The position numbers and the translations under genes were made by a program. Below, one piece after another: positions 58,254 through 64,000 of a DNA stretch of 64,000 bases; the first letter of the stretch is position 1; each line of letters opens with the position of its first letter. Below the pieces are notes generated by a model, which was given only the letters and a program-made list of their open reading frames with translations, had not been told where the DNA came from and did not search any database. This DNA comes from JACDBE01 sp963714055 (GTDB lineage: Bacteria > Actinomycetota > Acidimicrobiia > Spongiisociales > UBA5794): assembly GCA_963714055.1 (NCBI GenBank), contig OY970227.1:930001-994000 (forward strand). Reading direction: 5' to 3'.

Positions 58254-59200
58254 CCCGGGCCGGTACGCAGGTCGCCTTCGACGACGTGGTGGCGGCGGCC
58301 GACCGCATCGCCCCTCACGCCGTCCGCACCCCGGTGCTCCACCACGACCGTCTCGACGAATGGGCGGGCTGCCGGGTGTCCGCCAAGGCCGAGTTCCGCC
58401 AGCGGGCGGGCGCCTTCAAGTTCCGCGGCGCCACCAACGCCGTCCTGCTGCTCGATGGCGAAGAGGCGGAGCGGGGCGTCGCCGCCCACTCGTCGGGCAA
58501 CCACGGCGCCGCCCTCGCCGCCGCCGGCGCCATCCGGGGGATCCCGGTGACCGTGGTGATGCCGTCGAACTCGTCGGCGGCGAAGCTGGAGATGGTGGCC
58601 GGCTACGGCGCCACCATCGTCGAGTGCGAGTCGATCGTCTCGGCCCGCGAGACCACCCTGGCGGAGGTGCTCGCCGAGACCGGCGCCACCGAGATCCACC
58701 CATACGACAACCCGGACGTCATCGCCGGCGCCGGCACCGCCGCCCTCGAGCTCCTCGCCGCCGAGCCCGACCTCGATGTGGTGATGACCCCGGTGGGTGG
58801 CGGCGGGCTCATCTCGGGCACCTCGCTGGCGGCGCACGGCATCAACCCCTCGGTGAGGGTCATCGGCGGCGAGCCGGCCGGAGCCGACGACGCCGCCCGA
58901 TCGCTCGCCGCCGGCGCCCTGCTCCCGCAGACGGAGCCCGACACCATCGCCGACGGGCTCCGCACCGGCCTGTCGGAGCGGACGTTCGGGATCATCTCCG
59001 AGCACGTCGAGGCCATCGTCACCGTCACCGAGGAGGAGATCGTCGAAGCCCTGCGGCTCGCCTGGGACGAGCTGGGGTGGCCGGTGGAGCCGTCTTCGGC
59101 CGTGGTCCTCGCCGCGCTGCGCCATGCCGGCATCGCCGGGCTGCGGGTCGGCGTGGTCCTCAGCGGTGGGAACGTCGACCCTGCCGCCCGTTCCTGGTGA
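58250..59200 (+). CDS. Threonine dehydratase/serine racemase-family PLP enzyme
   Basis: 316 residues. PLP Lys lies in QRAGAFKFRGATNAVL (about residue 47), the phosphate loop is VGGGGLISGTSLAA (about 182), and SSGNHGAALAAAGAIRGIPV is the substrate loop. It ends with VVLSGGNVDP, the fold type II serine-binding motif. There is no C-terminal ACT regulatory domain, as in catabolic threonine dehydratases and serine racemases. ATG at 58250 overlaps the upstream stop, so it is co-transcribed with the oxidoreductase. Confidence 0.88.
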   Translation: MTRAGTQVAFDDVVAAADRIAPHAVRTPVLHHDRLDEWAGCRVSAKAEFRQRAGAFKFRGATNAVLLLDGEEAERGVAAHSSGNHGAALAAAGAIRGIPVTVVMPSNSSAAKLEMVAGYGATIVECESIVSARETTLAEVLAETGATEIHPYDNPDVIAGAGTAALELLAAEPDLDVVMTPVGGGGLISGTSLAAHGINPSVRVIGGEPAGADDAARSLAAGALLPQTEPDTIADGLRTGLSERTFGIISEHVEAIVTVTEEEIVEALRLAWDELGWPVEPSSAVVLAALRHAGIAGLRVGVVLSGGNVDPAARSW

Positions 59201-59209
59201 CCGGACCGA

Positions 59210-59908
59210 TCAGAACGGCGACGGCGGTGACCGGAAGTCGCCCTCGGGCGCCGGGGCGGTGGGGCGCCGGTAGCGGGTGAGGTAGCCGGGAGGGTCGATC
59301 CCGGCGGCGAGCCTCGGGTCGGGGACCAGCTCGCCCGGCTCGAGGCGCAACGGCACCACGCCGGCCCAGATCGGGAGCTCGTAGTCCTCCTCGTCGTCGC
59401 CGGGCGGGCCGGTGCGCACCTTGGCCGAGGCCTCGTCGATGGTCACCGCCGCCACCAGCGTCCCCTTGATCTCCTTGTCGTTGGGAAGCCGGCTGTCCGC
59501 CCAACGCCCCGGGGAGACGTGCTCGGTGAGCGCCTCGAAGGCCAGCCACTTCTCCTCCCGGTCCTCGACCAGCCGCGGCTCGCCGAAGACCACAACGGAC
59601 CGGTAGTTCATCGAGCTGTGGAACGGCGCCCGCGCCATCACCAGCCCGTCGACGAGGGTGACGGTGACGCAGATCTCGTCGCCCGAGCGCATCGAGCGCA
59701 GCATCCGGCTGGCGGGCGACCCGTGCAGGTAGAGGATGTCGCCGGCACGGGCGTGGATCGTGGGGATCACCACGGGCCCGCCCTCGTGGACGAACCCGAC
59801 GTGGCAGATGAGCGCCTCGTCGAGGATGGCGTCGATGACGGCTCGCTCGTACGCGCCGCGCTCGGCCAACCGGCGCACCTCTACCCGCGGTGACGAAGGT
59901 GTCGACAT
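59210..59908 (-). CDS. FMN-binding split-barrel protein (pyridoxamine 5'-phosphate oxidase-like)
   Basis: 232 residues. AILDEALICHVGFVHEGGPV and VIPTIHARAGDILYLHGSPA define the Pfam Putative_PNPOx (flavin-nucleotide-binding) family; VTVTLVDGLVMARAPFHSSM NYRSV continues the barrel, and WADSRLPNDKEIKGTLV with EASAKVRTGPPGDDEEDYEL gives the C-terminal dimer part. Related proteins bind FMN or F420; the substrate is unknown. ATG at 59908. Converges on the dehydratase gene with a 9-base gap. Confidence 0.85.
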   Translation of the reverse strand: MSTPSSPRVEVRRLAERGAYERAVIDAILDEALICHVGFVHEGGPVVIPTIHARAGDILYLHGSPASRMLRSMRSGDEICVTVTLVDGLVMARAPFHSSMNYRSVVVFGEPRLVEDREEKWLAFEALTEHVSPGRWADSRLPNDKEIKGTLVAAVTIDEASAKVRTGPPGDDEEDYELPIWAGVVPLRLEPGELVPDPRLAAGIDPPGYLTRYRRPTAPAPEGDFRSPPSPF

Positions 59909-59965
59909 CGAGAGATTCTCGCATGGGCGGCGATTGCTCCGGCTCAAATCCGGTGCGTCCCTACA

Positions 59966-61504
59966 GTGACCGTGGTCATGCGCCCTTCTCCCCCGCCTCG
60001 CCGGCTGGTCGTCGTTGCGCTCGCCCTGTCGGCCGTGGCGGCCGCCGGATGCAGCCTGGCGGTCGAGGAGGGAGCGGCGGCCGAAGGAGGGACCAGGGCG
60101 CCGCTGCCCACCCTGGCCACCCTGGCATCGACGACGACCCTCCCGCCCACCACCACGACTCCACCCACCACCACGGTCGCCCCGACGCCGGGCGGGGTCG
60201 GGGCGCCGTACGGCTCGGTGGCGGGCTTGACCATGTTCCGGGGCAACCCGTCGCGTACCTGGTACGGGGCCGGCCCCATCCCGGAGTCGCTCACCGTCAG
60301 GTGGCGCTACCCCGACGAGGCGATGTGCGGCAACTCGCCGGTCGGAGGCGAGGACAAGGTCTGGTGCGGCGGCGGATGGACCGGCCAGCCGCTGGTCTGG
60401 GAGCGGCCCGACGGCGTCACCGAGGTGATCTTCGGGGCCTACGACAAGCACATCCACTTCGTCGACGCCGCCACCGGGAAGGACACCAGACCCCCGTTCG
60501 ACATGGGCGACATCATCAAGGGAACGGTCACCCTCGACCCCGACGGCTACCCGCTGCTCTATGCCGGATCGCGCGACGCCAACTTCCGCATCATCGCCCT
60601 CGATCGGGAAGAGCCCACCGAGCTGTGGCGGCTCGGCGCCGAGTCGGTGGACGGGATGTGGAACGACGACTGGGACTCGAACCCGGTGGTCATCGACGAC
60701 ATGCTCTACGTCGGTGGCGAGAACTCATGGTGGTTCGCCATCCATCTCAACCGGGGCACCGACGCCGACGGCCGGGTCACCGTCGATCCTGAGGTGGTGT
60801 TCTCGATGCCCGCCTTCACCGACGAGCTGGTCGGCGCCGTGGGCACCCAGCAGAGCGTGGAGAGCTCGACCGCGGTCTTCGAGGACCGCGCCTACTTCGC
60901 CAACTCGGCGGGACGGGTCGTCGGGGTCGACATCGGCCGGCTCCCCCGGGGTGAGGCTTCGGTGGTGTTCGACTACTGGATGGGCGACGACGTCGACGCC
61001 ACCATCGTCATCGACGAAGAGGGCTACCTGTACGTCGCCGCCCAGGTCGACCTGGCCACCGCCCGAGCCGCCGAGGTCGGCCAGCTGGTCAAGCTGGATC
61101 CGCGCAATCCGGACGACCCGAGGGTCTGGGGCATCGACGTCCCGGCGGGAGGTGCCGACGGGGGCATCTGGGCGACCCCGGCACTCGTCGACGGGCTGCT
61201 GTTCGTGCCCACCAATGTCGGCGAGCTGCTCGCCGTCGACACCGCCACCGGCGACGTGGTGTGGCGGGACGACATCGGCATCCACGCCTGGTCGTCGGCG
61301 GTCCGGGCGGGCAACAGGCTGCTGGTGGCGGCCGACTGCGAGTCGGCGGCGGCGCTCCGCATCTACGACATATCCGACCCGGACACCCCGGTGCGGCTGT
61401 CGAACAACACCTTCGCCGGCGGCTGCATCGAGGCCACGCCTGCGGTCTGGAAGGGCAGGGTGTACGTGTCCTCGCGCGACGGCTTCTTCTACGCCCTCGG
61501 CTGA
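59966..61504 (+). CDS. Lipoprotein with PQQ-like beta-propeller repeats
   Basis: 512 residues. Signal and lipobox LVVVALALSAVAAAGCS (Cys about 28), then a Thr/Pro linker (STTTLPPTTTTPPTTTVAPT), then seven-bladed propeller-like repeats (about 85-510): VIFGAYDKHIHFVDAATGKD, NPVVIDDMLYVGGENSWWFA, TPALVDGLLFVPTNVGELLA, TPAVWKGRVYVSSRDGFFYA. Similar to BamB/PQQ-dehydrogenase-type propellers without the enzyme residues. Probable role in cell-envelope protein interaction. GTG at 59966 or ATG at 59978. TGATG junction with the next gene. Confidence 0.82.
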   Translation: MTVVMRPSPPPRRLVVVALALSAVAAAGCSLAVEEGAAAEGGTRAPLPTLATLASTTTLPPTTTTPPTTTVAPTPGGVGAPYGSVAGLTMFRGNPSRTWYGAGPIPESLTVRWRYPDEAMCGNSPVGGEDKVWCGGGWTGQPLVWERPDGVTEVIFGAYDKHIHFVDAATGKDTRPPFDMGDIIKGTVTLDPDGYPLLYAGSRDANFRIIALDREEPTELWRLGAESVDGMWNDDWDSNPVVIDDMLYVGGENSWWFAIHLNRGTDADGRVTVDPEVVFSMPAFTDELVGAVGTQQSVESSTAVFEDRAYFANSAGRVVGVDIGRLPRGEASVVFDYWMGDDVDATIVIDEEGYLYVAAQVDLATARAAEVGQLVKLDPRNPDDPRVWGIDVPAGGADGGIWATPALVDGLLFVPTNVGELLAVDTATGDVVWRDDIGIHAWSSAVRAGNRLLVAADCESAAALRIYDISDPDTPVRLSNNTFAGGCIEATPAVWKGRVYVSSRDGFFYALG

Positions 61505-62463
61505 TGGCGCGGAAGGTCTCCGGTGTCCTCGCCGTGGCCGGCGGCGTCGTCCTCGCCGCATCGCTGCTCGGGTTCCTGGGCTCGCTGGCCTGGTGGCTGG
61601 ACCTGCTCGCCAACTTCAAGCTCCAGTTCGCCATCGCGCTCGCCGTGTTGGGCATCGTCCTGATGGTGATGGGCCGTACCGCCGCGGCCGCCGCCATCCT
61701 CGCCGGGGCGCTGCTCAACGCCGCCGTGATCGCCCCCCTGTACTACCGGAGCCCCGCAGACCCGGCGGTGGACGGCCCCGAGGTGACGCTGGCCAGCTTC
61801 AACATCCAGATCGGCAACCGGCTACCGCGGCTCACCTGGGTGCTGCAGGACGACCCCGACCTGGTGTTCCTGTTCGAGACGGCCCGAGTGCACTTCGACG
61901 AGCTGGAGGAGCACGTCCCCGAGTACGACGTGATCTCGGGCATCTTCGACACCCGCGGCTACGGCGCCACCATCCTCGCCCGGGAGCCGGTGGAGGTCGA
62001 GCTGCTCGAGATCGCCCGGCAGGCGGGCGATGCGGTGCGGGTCGAGCTGCCGGTGGGCGACGGGATCGTCGTCGTCTACGGGATCCACCCGCCCAGCCCG
62101 ATCAACAGCCGCGACGCCCAGCTCCGTGACGAGCTGCTCGCCGAGGTTGGCCGGCTGGTGGCCGCCGAGACCGAGCCGGTGATCGTGATCGGCGACCTCA
62201 ACGCCACCCCGTGGTCCGAGGGCTTCCGGTTGCTCGCCGGCCCCGCCGACCTCGCCAACTCCCAGGAGGGCTTCGGCTACGCCGCCTCGTGGCCGGCGAG
62301 GTTGCCTCCGTTCGGCCGCATCCCGATCGACCATGCCCTCCACTCCCGGGACCTCACCGTCATTGACCGCCAGCTCGGCCCGGGCACGGCGGCGTCGGAC
62401 CACCGCCCGCTGCGAGTCACCCTCACGCCGGCTGCGAGCGACGACTCGACCGGTTCCCCCTGA
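61504..62463 (+). CDS. Membrane-bound endonuclease/exonuclease/phosphatase (EEP) family protein
   Basis: 319 residues. Three N-terminal hydrophobic segments (about 5-85: VSGVLAVAGGVVLAASLLGF, LQFAIALAVLGIVLMVMG, AAAILAGALLNAAVIAPLY). The EEP domain begins VTLASFNIQIGNRLPRL, with VFLFETARVHFDELEEH, VVVYGIHPPSP, PVIVIGDLNATPWSEGFRLL (GDxN motif) and GTAASDHRPLRVTL (SDH motif). The active site should be extracytoplasmic and act on phosphoesters, possibly lipids. Coupled to the propeller gene. Confidence 0.85.
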   Translation: MARKVSGVLAVAGGVVLAASLLGFLGSLAWWLDLLANFKLQFAIALAVLGIVLMVMGRTAAAAAILAGALLNAAVIAPLYYRSPADPAVDGPEVTLASFNIQIGNRLPRLTWVLQDDPDLVFLFETARVHFDELEEHVPEYDVISGIFDTRGYGATILAREPVEVELLEIARQAGDAVRVELPVGDGIVVVYGIHPPSPINSRDAQLRDELLAEVGRLVAAETEPVIVIGDLNATPWSEGFRLLAGPADLANSQEGFGYAASWPARLPPFGRIPIDHALHSRDLTVIDRQLGPGTAASDHRPLRVTLTPAASDDSTGSP

Positions 62464-62573
62464 CCACCTGAGACGTCGCCCGGGTGGTGGCCGTCCCCGA
62501 ACGAGTGTGTTCACACCCGATCTTCACCTTCGCTTTACGACACTTTTACCCACCGCAACCCATCCTGGGGGGC

Positions 62574-62777
62574 ATGACTGACAACACGACCCTCGTCGGG
62601 TCCAAGGTCTCCGGCAGGCGCCGGCGTCCCAAGGCGTTCGACGGGCTTCGCATCTGCTCCGACATGGGATGCGAGACCCGCCTCTCGCGGTACAACCGGA
62701 ACGGGACCTGCTACATGCACAGCCCGATCGTCTTTCCGCGGGTTCGGGGACGCGACGTCCCCGTCATCGACGTCTGA
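62574..62777 (+). CDS. Small Cys/His protein, probable zinc-binding
   Basis: 67 residues, ATG at 62574 with GGGGGG upstream. The core reads CSDMGCETRLSRYNRNGTCY followed by MH: C-x4-C, an S-x-YN motif and C-x2-H. This is the type of small zinc ribbon often found in actinobacterial regulators (CxxxGCxTxxSxYNxxxxCxxH). The C-terminus VRGRDVPVIDV is charged then hydrophobic. Function unknown; DNA-binding is a possibility. It lies upstream of the HtrA-type protease by 8 bases. Confidence 0.65.
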   Translation: MTDNTTLVGSKVSGRRRRPKAFDGLRICSDMGCETRLSRYNRNGTCYMHSPIVFPRVRGRDVPVIDV

Positions 62778-62785
62778 TCGCCTCG

Positions 62786-64000
62786 ATGCGACCCCCCGAG
62801 ACCGTCACCGCCGAACCGACCGAGCGCCTCGCACCAACCGGCTCCCGCCTACCGGTGTGGTACCGGCTGCCAGACGAGCCGCCGCTGGCGACCTATCCCG
62901 ATCAGCCGCGCCCCGACGACGACACCGTGGAGCGGCCCGCCACCGCCGGTGAGCCCGTCGGATCGGTCGCCGCCGACCCCTCCTATCCGGCGCCGCCCGA
63001 CCCCGGACAGGTCGACGCCTACCCCGGTAACCGGCTCGTCCCCGCCCCTGCCGCCGTCTCGCGCGGCGGCTCGTGGTTCCAGGCCATCGTCGCCGGGTTG
63101 GTCGGCGCCGCCCTCGCCCTCGCCGGGGCCGCCGTCATCGGCGGTGACGACACCGCGCCCGACGACTCCGCCGCCGCCGCGGCGACACCGAGCGCCGCAC
63201 CCGACCTGGCAGCGCCCTCGACCGGGGGCAACGCCGCCATCGCTGCCGAGGTCCTGCCGTCGATCGTCACCGTGATGGTGGGCAACGACTCCGCCCAGGG
63301 CCTGGACACCGTCGGCTCGGGATCGGGCGTGATCATCTCCGAGGACGGCCTCATCGTCACCAACGACCACGTCGTCGAAGGCGCCCCGGACTATCGGGTC
63401 GTGCTCTCCGACGGACGCACTTCCTATGAGGCGACCCTCATCGGAACCGACCCGGTGACCGACCTGGCGGTGCTCGACATCGAGGCCGCCGGGCTCGTGC
63501 CCATCGAGCTGGGCGCCACCACCGAGCTGAGCGTGGGCGACGCCGCCGTCGCCGTCGGCAGCCCCCTCGGTCTCGACGGCGGCCCTTCGGTGACCGTGGG
63601 TGTGCTTTCGGCCTTCGGTCGCCAGGTGACCACCGACCCGGAACGCACCCTGTTCGGGATGCTGCAGACCGACGCCCCCATCACCCAAGGATCGAGCGGG
63701 GGCGCCCTGGTCGACTCCGAGGGCAGGCTGATCGGGATCACCACCGCCGTCGGCGTATCCGACGTCGGCGTCGAGGGGGTCGGCTTCGCCACCCCGGTCG
63801 AGCTGGTGAGCCGGGTCGTCGACGAGCTGGTCGCCGACGGCTCGATCGAGCACGCCTTCCTCGGGATCCGAGGCGGCACCGCCTTCGACACCTCGCCCGA
63901 CGGGGCCCAGGTGGCGGCCGGCGTCCAGATCGACTCGGTGGAGCCGGGCACGGCGGCGGCCGATGCCGGCCTCGAAGCCGGCGAGATCATCACGTCGGTG
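62786..64000 (+). CDS. HtrA/DegP-type serine protease, partial (runs off right edge)
   Basis: About 405 residues visible with no stop. A cytoplasmic Pro-rich N-terminus (LPVWYRLPDEPPLATYPDQP) is followed by one membrane helix (FQAIVAGLVGAALALAGAAV, about 95-115). The trypsin-like domain has the triad VTNDHVVEG (His), TDPVTDLAVLDI (Asp) and ITQGSSGGALVD (Ser), and a PDZ domain starts at AFLGIRGGTAFDT and is cut at the edge (EPGTAAADAGLEAGEIITS). It should be a membrane-anchored envelope quality-control protease of the actinobacterial HtrA/PepD type. Confidence 0.9.
   Translation, partial: MRPPETVTAEPTERLAPTGSRLPVWYRLPDEPPLATYPDQPRPDDDTVERPATAGEPVGSVAADPSYPAPPDPGQVDAYPGNRLVPAPAAVSRGGSWFQAIVAGLVGAALALAGAAVIGGDDTAPDDSAAAAATPSAAPDLAAPSTGGNAAIAAEVLPSIVTVMVGNDSAQGLDTVGSGSGVIISEDGLIVTNDHVVEGAPDYRVVLSDGRTSYEATLIGTDPVTDLAVLDIEAAGLVPIELGATTELSVGDAAVAVGSPLGLDGGPSVTVGVLSAFGRQVTTDPERTLFGMLQTDAPITQGSSGGALVDSEGRLIGITTAVGVSDVGVEGVGFATPVELVSRVVDELVADGSIEHAFLGIRGGTAFDTSPDGAQVAAGVQIDSVEPGTAAADAGLEAGEIITSV

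Overview
The window is high-GC DNA with very short intergenic gaps, many GTG/TTG starts and frequent ATGA/GTGA stop-start overlaps. NucS, an Eis-like acetyltransferase, a DUF222/HNH 13E12-type gene, an F420-type LLM oxidoreductase, a SigA/HrdB-type sigma factor and SUF-only Fe-S assembly all point to Actinomycetota. The secreted RTX proteins, Thr/Pro linkers and general gene content suggest class Acidimicrobiia, but that last step is inference. I recognised no rRNA, tRNA, CRISPR array or insertion sequence.

Layout. 0-2 kb: the edge of an SGNH-like gene and an AI-2E-type membrane protein. 1.9-16.4 kb: a surface-polysaccharide locus with four GT4 glycosyltransferases (one fused to a GNAT domain), a polysaccharide deacetylase, a sulfotransferase, a Wzz-like protein with a degenerate kinase domain, a WbpM/CapD-type dehydratase, a GNAT protein, a Wzy-like membrane protein and a MraY/WecA-type initiating transferase. 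16.5-18.2 kb: gene debris (DUF421 remnant, HNH gene in four frame segments), then sufU. 18.7-22.5 kb: a TylF-like methyltransferase and a pyruvyltransferase-GT8 fusion with a scrambled N-terminal part. 22.5-25.2 kb: fumarase, a sirtuin and a small membrane protein. 25.3-30.4 kb: a tightly overlapping second glycan operon (sulfotransferase, coiled-coil protein, FkbM methyltransferase, unknown protein, two glycosyltransferases), facing a membrane sulfatase-like protein. 32.5-34.9 kb: sufD-Rieske-sufC. 35-39.6 kb: secreted proteins (S8 protease with RTX repeats, a second RTX protein, an M23 peptidase). 39.6-43.7 kb: an ABC exporter pair and a lipoprotein glycosidase. 44-48.9 kb: sigma factor, nucS, MFS transporter, sufB. 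49-54.7 kb: glycerate kinase and gltB. 54.8-64 kb: a Rossmann protein, BtuF-like protein, Eis-like GNAT, LLM oxidoreductase, threonine-dehydratase family enzyme, FMN-binding protein, beta-propeller lipoprotein, EEP-family protein, a small Cys/His protein and the start of an HtrA-type protease.

Two themes stand out. First, most of the first 30 kb builds, modifies (sulfate, pyruvate, acetyl, methyl) and exports a cell-surface glycan. Second, many genes are interrupted by frameshifts, and nearly all that I can place need the removal of one base on the coding strand (net +1), clustered in a few genes. This looks more like insertion-type sequence error, or locally poor consensus, than ordinary gene decay. 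Several small regulatory structures are also visible: a palindrome over the sufB start site, an upstream ORF overlapping the sigma-factor start, a leaderless promoter, and a short palindromic repeat family around nucS and gltB.
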